Numbered from the stretch's first letter, positions 1 through 8,477 are shown. The stretch is 11,916 nucleotides of DNA from Candidatus Rokuibacteriota bacterium (GCA_016201575.1 JACQCN010000034.1:1-11916), one strand, 5' to 3'. Numbers and translations are program-made. The notes: generated by a model not told the origin, from the letters alone.

Positions 1-229
1 TCGTGGTCATCATCGACGACGCCGCCCGCGAGATCGCGCAGCCCGAGCCCTCGAAGGCGATGTCGCGGATGAGGCCGCCCTCGACGTCCACGTAGACGCG
101 GACCTGGTCGCCACAGAGCGGATTGTACCCCTCGGCGGTGCGGTTCGCGCCCTCCAGCCGCCGGAAGTTGCGCGGCTTCCGGTTGTGGTCGAGGATCACC
201 TGCTGGTACAGCTCGCGCAGCTCGGACAT
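1..229 (-). CDS. sufU: SufU-like iron-sulfur assembly protein, zinc-dependent sulfurtransferase (partial, C-terminus beyond left edge)
   Basis: This is the first 76 residues of a SufU/NifU-N-type protein. It begins [20 protein letters not shown] and continues with the family hallmarks AEGYNPLCGD and FEGSGCAIS. Cys39, Asp41 and Cys64 match by spacing the Zn ligands Cys41, Asp43 and Cys66 known for Bacillus SufU; the fourth ligand would lie outside the window. The retained Asp and the position beside sufS favour SufU, which takes persulfide sulfur from SufS, over a cluster scaffold of the IscU type. The ATG at 229-227 shares one base with the sufS stop (TGATG), so translation is probably coupled. 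A GAGGGGG stretch lies upstream inside sufS. The gene is interrupted only by the window edge. Confidence 0.93.
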   Translation of the reverse strand, partial: MSELRELYQQVILDHNRKPRNFRRLEGANRTAEGYNPLCGDQVRVYVDVEGGLIRDIAFEGSGCAISRAASSMMTT

Positions 230-1491
230 CAGCCGAAGATCCCCCTCACCTCGTGGAGCGCCGCCACCAGCGCGTCCAGCTCCTCGCGGGTGTTGTAGAA
301 GGCCAGGGAGGCGCGGACCGTCGCCGGCACCCCGAACCGCTGCATGATCGGCATCGCGCAGTGGTGGCCGGCGCGGACGGCCACGCCCGCGTGGTCGAGG
401 ATGGTGCCGACGTCGTGGGCGTGGACGCCGTCGAGGACGAAGGAGAGCACGCTCGCCTTCTCCTTCGCGGTGCCGATGATCCGGAGCCCGGGGACGGCGC
501 GCAGCGCCTCGGTGCCGTAGGCGAGCAGGTCCTGCTCGTAGGCGGCCACCCGCTCCAGGCCGAGCCCGCTCAGGTAGTCGAGGGCCACGCCGAGGCCGAT
601 GACGCCCGCGATGTGGGGCGTGCCCGCCTCGAACTTGTAGGGCAGCGCGTTGTAGGTCGTCTTCTCGAACGTGACCGAGGCGATCATGTCACCGCCGCCC
701 TGCCACGGGGGCATGCGCTCGAGCCGCCCCGCCTTGCCGTAGAGGACGCCGATGCCCGTGGGCCCGAGCGTCTTGTGGCCGGAGAAGACGTAGAAGTCGC
801 AGTCGAGGTCCCGCACGTCCACCCGCAGGTGGGGCGCGGCCTGGGCGCCGTCGACCAGCACGGGCACGCCGCGGGCGTGGGCCAGCTCGATCAGGCCCTT
901 CACGGGGTTCACGGTGCCGAGCGCGTTCGAGATGTGGGCCACGGCCACCAGCTTCGTCCGCTCCGTCAAGAGCCGGGCGTACTCGTCGAGCCGCAGCTCG
1001 CCGGCGTCGTCGATGGGGACGACCCGCAGGACCGCCCCCTTCTCCGCGCAGAGCATCTGCCAGGGCACGATGTTCGAGTGGTGCTCCATCGCCGAGATGA
1101 CGATCTCGTCGCCGGCGCCCACGGACGCCCGCCCGTAGCTCTGGGCCACCAGGTTGATGCCCTCGGTGGTCCCGCGCACGAACACGATCTCCCGCGACTC
1201 GGCGGCGTTCAGGAAGCGCTGGACCCGGGCGCGCGCGCCCTCGTAGGCCTGGGTGGCCTGCTCGCTCAGGAGGTGGACGCCCCGGTGCACGTTCGAGTTC
1301 TCGAGCGCGTAGTACGCGGTGATCGCGTCGATCACCACCTGGGGCTTCTGGCTGGTGGCCGCGTTGTCCAGGTACACCAGGGGCTTGCCGTGCACCTGCT
1401 GGTGCAGCGCGGGGAAGTCCTTGCGGATCCGCTCCACGTCCCAAAGGGCGCCCGCCCCCTCCGGAGCTCTCGCGTCTCGGGCCGTGATCAT
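229..1491 (-). CDS. sufS: Cysteine desulfurase SufS (group II, PLP-dependent)
   Basis: This 420-residue, full-length fold-type I PLP enzyme takes sulfur from cysteine, giving alanine and an enzyme persulfide that is passed on for cluster assembly. Landmarks are [11 protein letters not shown] near residues 40-50, [12 protein letters not shown] at 69-80, [10 protein letters not shown] at 136-145, Asp214 in VDGAQ, the Schiff-base Lys240 in [11 protein letters not shown], and the catalytic Cys378 in RAGHHCAMP. The short active-site loop around the Cys is typical of SufS rather than IscS. The reading frame stays open upstream inside sufD, but the ATG at 1491 is the supported start: it has AAGGAG five bases before it and overlaps the sufD stop by four bases (ATGA). 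The partner sufU follows directly. Confidence 0.97.
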   Translation of the reverse strand: MITARDARAPEGAGALWDVERIRKDFPALHQQVHGKPLVYLDNAATSQKPQVVIDAITAYYALENSNVHRGVHLLSEQATQAYEGARARVQRFLNAAESREIVFVRGTTEGINLVAQSYGRASVGAGDEIVISAMEHHSNIVPWQMLCAEKGAVLRVVPIDDAGELRLDEYARLLTERTKLVAVAHISNALGTVNPVKGLIELAHARGVPVLVDGAQAAPHLRVDVRDLDCDFYVFSGHKTLGPTGIGVLYGKAGRLERMPPWQGGGDMIASVTFEKTTYNALPYKFEAGTPHIAGVIGLGVALDYLSGLGLERVAAYEQDLLAYGTEALRAVPGLRIIGTAKEKASVLSFVLDGVHAHDVGTILDHAGVAVRAGHHCAMPIMQRFGVPATVRASLAFYNTREELDALVAALHEVRGIFG

Positions 1492-2825
1492 CGCGTCTCC
1501 TTCGCGCGGGCGTCGCGCAGGCGCGCCATCAGCAGGGCGTCGAGCCGGGCGCGGAGCGGCTCGACCGCGATCCGGGCCAGAACGTCGCTCACGAAACCGT
1601 AGGTGAGGAGCGTGCGGGCGGCCGTCTCGCCGAGCCCGCGGCTGCGGAGATAGAAGACGGCGTCCTCGCCGAGCCGGCCCACCGCGGCGCCGTGGGTGCA
1701 CTTGACGTCGTCCGCGAAGATCTCGAGCTGCGGCTTGGTGTCCACCTCCGCGCTTTCGGAGAGGAGCAGGTTCTTGTTCGTCTGGTGGGCGTCCGTGCGC
1801 TGGGCGTCGGGGCGGACGATCACGCGCCCGTTGAACACCGCGCGCGACGCCCCGTCCAGCACGCCCTTGTAGAGCTGGCGGCTCGTGCAGCGGGGCCGGG
1901 CGTGGTCGATCAGCGTGTGGTTGTCCACGTGCTGGCGGTCGCCGACCACGTAGAGCCCGTCCAGCTCGCAGCTCGCGCCCTCGGCGTCGAACCGCACGTT
2001 GAGGTCGTGGCGGGCGAGCCGGCCGCCGAGCGAGACCGAGCCGGACGTGAACCGGCTGTCGCGGGCCTGGCGCACCTCGGTGGTGCCGACGTGGAAGCCC
2101 CGCCGGCTCTCCTGCTGGACCCGGTAGTGCTCGACGATCGCGCCCTCGCCCGCAACCACCTCCGTCACCGCGTTGGTGAGGTACGTGTCGTCGCCCACGG
2201 CGACGTAGTGCTCGACGATGGTCGCCCGGCTCTCCCGCTCGGCGACCACGAGGTTCCGGGGCTGGCTCAGCACGGGCGCGGCCGGCACCGCCGCCACGAA
2301 GAGCAGGTGGATCGGCTCCTCGACGCGCGTGCCGGGCGCCAGGTGCACGAACGCGCCGTCCTGGGCGAAGGCCGCGCTGAGCGCGGTGAACCCGTTGCGC
2401 GCCCAGTCACCGTGGCGCGCCAGGTGGCGCTCGACCGCGGCCGCGTCGGTGACGAGCGCCTCGGCCAGGCTCGTCACCCGTACGCCGGACGGCGGCGAGG
2501 CGGGCGACGAGAGCTTCGCCGAGTAGCGGCCGTTGACGAAGACCAGCCGCGGGCCGGGCGTGGCGAACGCGAACGGCTCGAGCGCCTCGGCGCCCGGACC
2601 GGCGGGCGCCTCGGCGAGGACGGGCGGGAACGCGATCGCCGCGATGGCCGCCACGTTCGTGTACTTCCAGTCTTCCAGCCGCACCGTGGGGAAGCCGATC
2701 TCGGCGAAGCGGTCGATCGCCGATCGCCGGATCCGGTGGAGCCAGGCGGGGGCGGCGGTGCCGGCGCGCTCGAGCGCCGCGAAGCCGGCGAGGTAGGTGT
2801 CCTTGGGAGTCGCGACCATGCTCAT
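1488..2825 (-). CDS. sufD: SUF scaffold subunit SufD
   Basis: This 445-residue protein is the SufD subunit of the SufBC2D scaffold complex. The N-terminal helical region carries [15 protein letters not shown] (45-59), a SufD signature. The C-terminal beta-helix core carries [16 protein letters not shown] (289-304), FNGRVIV and [12 protein letters not shown] (346-357). [15 protein letters not shown] (371-385) contains His378, the apparent counterpart of the His of E. coli SufD (His360) implicated in cluster assembly at the SufB-SufD interface; this match is by motif, not by alignment. The start at 2825 lies 12 nt after the sufC stop with an AGGGG stretch overlapping that stop. A second in-frame ATG at 2819 is possible. 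The stop overlaps sufS by four bases. Confidence 0.96.
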   Translation of the reverse strand: MSMVATPKDTYLAGFAALERAGTAAPAWLHRIRRSAIDRFAEIGFPTVRLEDWKYTNVAAIAAIAFPPVLAEAPAGPGAEALEPFAFATPGPRLVFVNGRYSAKLSSPASPPSGVRVTSLAEALVTDAAAVERHLARHGDWARNGFTALSAAFAQDGAFVHLAPGTRVEEPIHLLFVAAVPAAPVLSQPRNLVVAERESRATIVEHYVAVGDDTYLTNAVTEVVAGEGAIVEHYRVQQESRRGFHVGTTEVRQARDSRFTSGSVSLGGRLARHDLNVRFDAEGASCELDGLYVVGDRQHVDNHTLIDHARPRCTSRQLYKGVLDGASRAVFNGRVIVRPDAQRTDAHQTNKNLLLSESAEVDTKPQLEIFADDVKCTHGAAVGRLGEDAVFYLRSRGLGETAARTLLTYGFVSDVLARIAVEPLRARLDALLMARLRDARAKETR

Positions 2826-2837
2826 CGCCGGTTACCC

Positions 2838-3608
<771 letters not shown>

Positions 3609-3635
3609 GTCGTCTGTCCTTCCTCCGCGCACCGC

Positions 3636-5093
<1,458 letters not shown>

Positions 5094-5103
5094 AGTGACT
5101 CCC

Positions 5104-5345
5104 GGCCGGTTGCCGAAAGAGGCCCATCTGCTTCGTTGGCTCGGTCGCTCCTCCCTGCGACGTACAACCTACTCGGGCCTCGCCTGGCGGCGGTCGTCCC
5201 GCCGACGCCGCTCAGCTCGAACACCCACGTACGTCTCAGTCGTCGCGATCCACTCGGGCCTCGCCTCGCGACGGGCCCCGTGCCGACGTCGCCCGGCTCG
5301 AACCCCCGCGCCGCCTCGCATCTGGGCCTCTGTCGGCAACCGGCC
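5104..5345. repeat. 242-bp element with 28-bp terminal inverted repeats between sufA and sufB
   Basis: The left arm (5104-5131, beginning GGCCGGTTGCCGA) and right arm (5318-5345, ending TCGGCAACCGGCC) are inverted repeats that pair at 25 of 28 positions. Between them lie two direct repeats of 81-bp period. Taking the element out would leave a 37-nt gap, like the other tight junctions in this operon, which argues for insertion of a discrete unit. There is no transposase and no clear target duplication. It could be a MITE-like non-autonomous element, an extragenic palindromic repeat, or a structured mRNA leader for sufB. In RNA of either strand the arms would close a large hairpin. A short T-run (5349-5353) follows the right arm on the plus strand. 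Confidence 0.75.
5171..5307. repeat. Two imperfect direct repeats, 81-bp period, inside the inverted-repeat element
   Basis: Positions 5171-5226 and 5252-5307 match at 45 of 56 positions, both starting ACTCGGGCCTCGCCT and both containing CTCGAAC near the end. Each copy can fold a 6-bp stem with a 13-nt loop: 5187-5192 with 5206-5211, and 5268-5273 with 5287-5292. The stems differ by a compensatory change, a G-C pair (5190/5208) in one copy and an A-T pair (5271/5289) in the other. Confidence 0.75.
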
Positions 5346-5372
5346 ACGTTTTTCAGTCTCCGCAGCGCGGGC

Positions 5373-5702
5373 TCATGCCGAGAAGGACGTGCCGCACCCG
5401 CACGTCGACTTCGCGTTCGGGTTGGTGAAGGTGAAGCCGGCCGTCAGCCCCTGCTTCACGTAGTCGAGCGTGGTGACGTTCAGGTACAGGTAGCTCTTGG
5501 CGTCGCACACCACCGTGACGCCGTCGATCTCCAGCTTCCGATCGTGAGGGCGCGGCTCGTTGTCGAACTCGAGCACGTAGGACATGCCCGAGCACCCGCC
5601 GCCCTTCACGCCCATGCGGAGGAACACGTCGTCCCCCAGGCTCTGCGCGCGCTTCATCTCCTTCACCTGCTTGATCGCCGCCTCCGACAGTTGGATCGCC
5701 AT
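5373..5702 (-). CDS. sufA: A-type iron-sulfur carrier, SufA/IscA/HesB family
   Basis: This 109-residue protein is the usual length for an A-type carrier, which accepts clusters from the scaffold and delivers them to apo-proteins. The three conserved cysteines are visible: Cys37 in KGGGCSGM, and Cys101 and Cys103 in the C-terminal CGCGTSF. The stretch LDYVKQGLTAGFTFTNPNAKSTCGCG is classic for the family. The name sufA follows from the operon; by sequence alone it could equally be called ErpA- or IscA-like. The ATG at 5702 has GGGAG six bases upstream and lies 22 nt after the regulator gene. It ends 27 nt before the right arm of the inverted-repeat element. Confidence 0.95.
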   Translation of the reverse strand: MAIQLSEAAIKQVKEMKRAQSLGDDVFLRMGVKGGGCSGMSYVLEFDNEPRPHDRKLEIDGVTVVCDAKSYLYLNVTTLDYVKQGLTAGFTFTNPNAKSTCGCGTSFSA

Positions 5703-5724
5703 AGGTGCTCCCGCTCCGTTTTTC

Positions 5725-6159
5725 CTAGCCTCTCAGCGAGAGGACTTCGGGGACGTCCTGGCCCATCAGCTCGGCGATGCTCATCGTGTCCAGGAGCTGG
5801 CCGATCGCCGCCTGGATCTTCTGGACCGGCCGGCGCAGGCTGCACCGCGGCATCTGCGGGCAATCGCTCTCGTCGGCGTAGCAGCTGACGATGTTGATGG
5901 GCCCCTCGAGCGCCCGGACCACCTGCCCGACCGTGATCTCCTCGGGGTGAGCCGCCAGCCGGTAGCCGCCCTTGGGACCGTTGTGGCTGACGATCAGCCC
6001 GCGCTTGGCCAGCCGCTGCAGGATCTTGGCGAGGAGCTCGGTCGGGATGTTGAACTCCTCGGCGATCTGCTTGACCGACACGGGCCCGATCCCCTGGTGG
6101 GCGGCGACGAACTGCATCGCCAGGAGGCCGTAATCGAGGCGCTTCGTGAACCTGAGCAT
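5725..6159 (-). CDS. Rrf2/IscR-family iron-sulfur responsive transcription regulator
   Basis: This 144-residue protein has the Rrf2 winged helix-turn-helix: VSVKQIAEEFNIPTELLAKILQRLAKRGLI at about 27-56, then the wing SHNGPKGGYRLA at 58-69. Cys93, Cys100 and Cys106 (C-X6-C-X5-C) sit where IscR, RirA and NsrR bind an Fe-S cluster, so it probably senses cluster status and controls this operon. E. coli IscR has C-X5-C-X5-C, so one spacing differs by a residue. It could be named IscR or SufR by function; the ligand state is inferred. It is the first gene of the suf operon, with an IscR-like palindrome 38-50 nt upstream of its ATG. No good ribosome binding site is seen, and a short leader is possible. 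Confidence 0.93.
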   Translation of the reverse strand: MLRFTKRLDYGLLAMQFVAAHQGIGPVSVKQIAEEFNIPTELLAKILQRLAKRGLIVSHNGPKGGYRLAAHPEEITVGQVVRALEGPINIVSCYADESDCPQMPRCSLRRPVQKIQAAIGQLLDTMSIAELMGQDVPEVLSLRG

Positions 6160-6191
6160 CGCATCAGGAAGGTTACACCATTCTCCGGCTA

Positions 6192-6217
6192 TTGGCGACT
6201 ACTTTAGTCGGAGCCAA
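6192..6217. promoter_or_regulatory. Candidate IscR-type operator upstream of the suf operon
   Basis: The core GACTACTTTAGTC (6197-6209) is a perfect 5-bp inverted repeat around CTT. It is flanked by TTGGC on the left and GCCAA on the right, the latter offset by three bases. The core closely fits the known IscR type 1 core GACTRWWWYAGTC, with one mismatch at a W position on either strand. It ends about 38 nt before the regulator ATG, where it could overlap a promoter. A weak minus-strand -35 (TTGGCT, 6217-6212) and -10 (CAATAG, 6194-6189) with a 17-nt spacer would straddle it. Autoregulation is inferred. Confidence 0.65.
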
Positions 6218-6222
6218 GGAAG

Positions 6223-6240
6223 ACAGCTAATTCAAGCTGT
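6223..6240. promoter_or_regulatory. Short palindrome upstream of the operator
   Basis: ACAGCT and AGCTGT form a 6-bp inverted repeat around AATTCA. It lies just upstream of the putative IscR operator and -35 of the suf operon. It could be a second regulator site or a weak hairpin at the 3' end of the oxygenase transcript. There is no T-run, so it is not a convincing terminator. Confidence 0.3.
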
Positions 6241-6303
6241 TGGGTCAGGGATGACCACGGGACCGCGAGCCCGGGCTCCCCAGGGGCGGGTGCCGGGCCG
6301 GGG

Positions 6304-6375
6304 TCAATCGATGCCGACGCCCGGCGCCAGCTCGGGACCGCGATTCAGGGCCACCGTCCGGTCGAGCTTTCCCAT
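6304..6375 (-). CDS. Possible 23-residue short ORF downstream of the oxygenase
   Basis: A 24-codon frame starts at ATG 6375 and ends TGA 6306-6304, with a well-placed GGGGAG five bases before the ATG. It starts 23 nt after the oxygenase stop. The product begins MGKLDRTVAL, which resembles the first strand of short-chain dehydrogenases (GKLDGKVALVTG), but then diverges into NRGPELAPGVGID and stops with no glycine motif. It may be a relic of such a gene, a genuine small peptide or chance. The ribosome binding site is the best evidence for translation. Confidence 0.25.
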   Translation of the reverse strand: MGKLDRTVALNRGPELAPGVGID

Positions 6376-6398
6376 GGCCGCTCCCCTGTTCGTTCTCG

Positions 6399-7100
6399 TC
6401 ACGCGGCGTCGTGAAAGATGATCCCGAGGCTGTAGCGAAGGCCGGAGCGGATCCGGCTGACCCCGTGGCGGAGATTCACGCGGTACGCCCCGCGCCTCCC
6501 CTGACCGGGACGGTGATGGACGGCGAAGATCACGGCGTCGCCCTGGCTCAGCGGCACCACTTCGCCTCGGGACTGCGCCCGCGGTCGTTGCTCGACGAGG
6601 AGGAACTCGCCGCCGGTGAAGTCCGCTCCCGGACGGCTCAGCAGCACCGTCGCCTGCAGGGGGAAGACCAGCTCCCCATAAAGGTCCTGGTGCAGGCAGT
6701 TGTAGTCGTCGGCCCGGTACCGGAGCATGAGCGGCGTGGGGCGCGGCTGGCCGGCCGCGTGGCAGCGGCGCAGGTACTCGTCGAGGGTCGGGGGGAACTC
6801 CCCGGGCCGCCCGAGCGACCGGCGCCAGCGGTCGGCGATCGTGACCAAAGGCGGGTACATCGACCGTCGCAGGCGCGCCACCAGGTCCGGCAGCGGGTAG
6901 CCGAAGTACTTGTACTCGCCGCGTCCAAAGCCGTGCCGCTCCATGACGATGCGGCTCCGGAAGCTCTCCTCGAGCGGGTAGAGCGCGACCAGGGACGCGC
7001 ACTCCTCCGCGGTCAAGAGCGGCGTGGTCGCGGACCCGCCGGCGTCGAGCGCCGCCGAGATCGCGTCCCACCCGAGCGCGGCGACACGGTCGTCGATCAC
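6399..7100 (-). CDS. 2OG-Fe(II) oxygenase, Oxygenase-NA (PF09859/DUF2086)-like
   Basis: This 233-residue protein looks like a 2-oxoglutarate and Fe(II)-dependent oxygenase. His137 and Asp139 in NCLHQDLYGE give the HxD of the iron site. His212 in NLRHGVSRIRSGLRYSLG is the distal His, and Arg222 ten residues on could bind 2-oxoglutarate. FRSRIVMERHGFGRGEYKYFGYPLP, LLSRPGADFTGGEFLLVEQRPRAQSRGE and the ending LGIIFHDA match from memory a conserved family annotated as acting on damaged nucleic acid. That substrate is a prediction for the family and is not shown here. The start is a GTG 12 nt after the aldolase stop, with GAGAG upstream, so the two genes are likely co-transcribed. Confidence 0.85.
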   Translation of the reverse strand: MIDDRVAALGWDAISAALDAGGSATTPLLTAEECASLVALYPLEESFRSRIVMERHGFGRGEYKYFGYPLPDLVARLRRSMYPPLVTIADRWRRSLGRPGEFPPTLDEYLRRCHAAGQPRPTPLMLRYRADDYNCLHQDLYGELVFPLQATVLLSRPGADFTGGEFLLVEQRPRAQSRGEVVPLSQGDAVIFAVHHRPGQGRRGAYRVNLRHGVSRIRSGLRYSLGIIFHDAA

Positions 7101-7112
7101 GCGCGGGCTCTC

Positions 7113-7877
7113 TCACCGGCTCCGCTTGCGCCCGGACGCCTCCGCGGCGCGCTTCGCCACGAAGTCCCGGGCCGAGCCGAGCATCGTCTCTTCGATGCTC
7201 AGCATCAGCATGAGGTCCGAAGCGATTCGCTTCCCGGCCTTGCGCGCGCGCGCCTCGGCGTCGGCGGTCAGCGACACCCGCTCCGGATGGTCGGGCTCTC
7301 CGGGGTGCCCGAGGGACGCGGCGAAGTCGTGCGGGCCGCCGGTGATGCCGGTCAGGCCGCGGACCTTCAGGATGGCGTCGAGGTTGCCGTAGCCCCTCTT
7401 CGACTCGATCTGCGCCAGGATGAGCGTGTTCCGGTTCGACCAGCGGGCGAACCCGAGCTTGCCGCCGTGCGCCTCGCCGAGCCTCACGCCGTCGTTGAAC
7501 TCGGTCCCCCGGCCGCCGCCCCAGGAGCGCCGGCCGGCGGGCGGGAAGAGACACGCGTCCACGAGCCGCTGCGCCTCCTCGCCGGTCTCGATGTGCGGGC
7601 CGACGACTCCCTGGACGCCGCGGTCCAGCCACAGGTTGATCGTGCTGGGCGCGATGTCCGGCACGCGGGCCGTCACGGACATGCCGAACCCGTTGGCCAC
7701 GCGGCACATCAGGTCCACGGACTCGGGCGTGAAGGCGCCGTGCTCGCCGTCGAGGTGGAGGGCGTCGAAGCCCGCCCGCGCCGCCAGCTCGACGAGCGAG
7801 GCCGAGGGAAACCCCAGCGCGAAGCTCAGCGCCTTGTGGCCCTTCCGGTTCTTCCGCAAGATCGTGTTCTCGATCAC
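7113..7877 (-). CDS. HpcH/HpaI-family class II aldolase (2-oxo-3-deoxy acid aldolase type)
   Basis: This 254-residue TIM-barrel aldolase resembles HpaI and related pyruvate or oxaloacetate-type aldolases. These use a divalent metal to cleave or form a C-C bond next to a 2-oxo acid. Visible motifs are LHLDGEHGAFTPE with His46, TARVPD with Arg71, the FPPAGRRSWGG loop (111-121), metal ligand Glu158 in LAQIESKRG and Asp184 in GGPHDFAASLG. The frame runs back to a TTG at 7895, but the GTG at 7877 is preferred because AGGGAGG stands just before it and the protein then starts at the first strand. The substrate cannot be told. It heads the transcript that continues into the oxygenase. Confidence 0.88.
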   Translation of the reverse strand: MIENTILRKNRKGHKALSFALGFPSASLVELAARAGFDALHLDGEHGAFTPESVDLMCRVANGFGMSVTARVPDIAPSTINLWLDRGVQGVVGPHIETGEEAQRLVDACLFPPAGRRSWGGGRGTEFNDGVRLGEAHGGKLGFARWSNRNTLILAQIESKRGYGNLDAILKVRGLTGITGGPHDFAASLGHPGEPDHPERVSLTADAEARARKAGKRIASDLMLMLSIEETMLGSARDFVAKRAAEASGRKRSR

Positions 7878-7895
7878 GGCCCCCTCCCTGGACAA

Positions 7896-7950
7896 AGACT
7901 CTCCCGAGTCTCGTATCGTGTGCCGTCCGGCCTTTGCTTGGCAAGGACGG
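7896..7950 (-). promoter_or_regulatory. Leader with two inverted repeats upstream of the aldolase
   Basis: AGACTC and GAGTCT (7896-7911, TCCC loop) form a 6-bp inverted repeat 19 nt before the aldolase GTG. CCGTCC and GGACGG (7923-7928 and 7945-7950) form a second stem. A minus-strand TTGCCA lies within the second stem, but no clear -10 follows. They may be operator or leader hairpins for the aldolase-oxygenase pair. The position is suggestive and the function is unknown. Confidence 0.3.
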
Positions 7951-8035
7951 CGAGGCCGGCCCGGTCGCCGGCTCGTCCGCGTCGAGCAGCGGGAGGGCCG
8001 AGGCCCAGGAGCGTGTCGGACTAACCTCTGTTCGA

Positions 8036-8054
8036 GCGCCGGCTCCGCCGGCGC
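8036..8054. repeat. Perfect GC hairpin, 8-bp stem, 3-nt loop
   Basis: GCGCCGGC, TCC and GCCGGCGC form a perfect stem-loop in non-coding DNA between the aldolase leader and the small coiled-coil ORF. With the neighbouring hairpin at 8075-8100 it makes up a hairpin-rich intergenic block. It looks like a dispersed extragenic repeat rather than a gene. Confidence 0.6.
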
Positions 8055-8074
8055 AACTCGAGGGGGGGGAGGTT

Positions 8075-8100
8075 CGGAAGGGGGGCGGAGCCCCCCTCCG
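8075..8100 (-). terminator. Strong GC hairpin after the small ORF; possible terminator or repeat
   Basis: GGGGGGC (8080-8086) pairs with GCCCCCC (8090-8096) around GGA. The stem extends to CGG and CCG on the outside past one bulged base, giving about 11 pairs. It begins 7 nt downstream of the stop of the minus-strand small ORF, as a terminator would, but no T-run follows on that strand. It may instead be part of a dispersed repeat. Confidence 0.45.
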
Positions 8101-8106
8101 AGTCTG

Positions 8107-8256
8107 CTAACGGGCGGGAAACGCGTCGGCCTTCAGATGCTGCAGCCGCTCGATGCCTGCCTGCAGCCGCTGTATCTGGCTGACCAGCCGGCGCACCGCT
8201 TCGACTTCCCGTCGGAGCTCGGTCACCTCGTCGTCGCGCTCGCGATGTCGCTCCAT
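8107..8256 (-). CDS. Small coiled-coil protein of unknown function (49 residues)
   Basis: I do not recognise this gene. The frame encodes MERHRERDDEVTELRREVEAVRRLVSQIQRLQAGIERLQHLKADAFPAR. Leu, Val and Ile recur at heptad spacing from about residue 11 to 42, predicting one amphipathic, highly charged coiled coil. There is no signal peptide or membrane segment. The frame continues upstream to 8364, but that extension is Gly/Arg/Pro-rich and looks non-coding, so the ATG at 8256 is preferred even though no strong ribosome binding site precedes it. It stands alone between the aldolase leader and the divergent monooxygenase cluster, with a strong hairpin after its stop. Confidence 0.5.
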   Translation of the reverse strand: MERHRERDDEVTELRREVEAVRRLVSQIQRLQAGIERLQHLKADAFPAR

Positions 8257-8477
8257 GCATTCATCGTAGTGCGGGGCCCCCCGAAACCGGGAGAAAAAAG
8301 GACCTATAGGAGCACCGCCTTGAGCCCTTCCCGCGTGGCCCTCCCGGCGCCGCTCCCGCCCCACGGCGGCCGCCGCCCCGGCCGGTTCCTCCGCGGACGG
8401 CTTGCGCCGACGCGAAGGGATCGTCTACGCTTGCGCCATCATGGCGTGGTCGAATCGCCGGCGCTGAGGGCGCGCTC

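Noticed and set aside
253..1602. A 449-codon plus-strand open frame opposite sufS
   Set aside because: It is a shadow of sufS on the other strand with no recognisable motif and biased composition.
5290..5315. tRNA T-arm-like GGTTCGAGCC on the minus strand in the element
   Set aside because: The flanking bases do not form a 5-bp T-stem, and no acceptor, D or anticodon arm can be placed.
6267..6278. Perfect 12-bp palindrome GAGCCCGGGCTC
   Set aside because: There is no loop, no T-run and no related copy nearby; short GC palindromes are common in this base composition.
8402..8431. Promoter-like TTGCGC and TACGCT with an 18-nt spacer before the monooxygenase
   Set aside because: It matches the consensus at too few positions, and in GC-rich DNA such pairs occur often.
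8441..8467. Eight-codon ORF (MAWSNRRR) just before the monooxygenase GTG
   Set aside because: It has no ribosome binding site and no attenuator-like codon run; a frame of this size is expected by chance.
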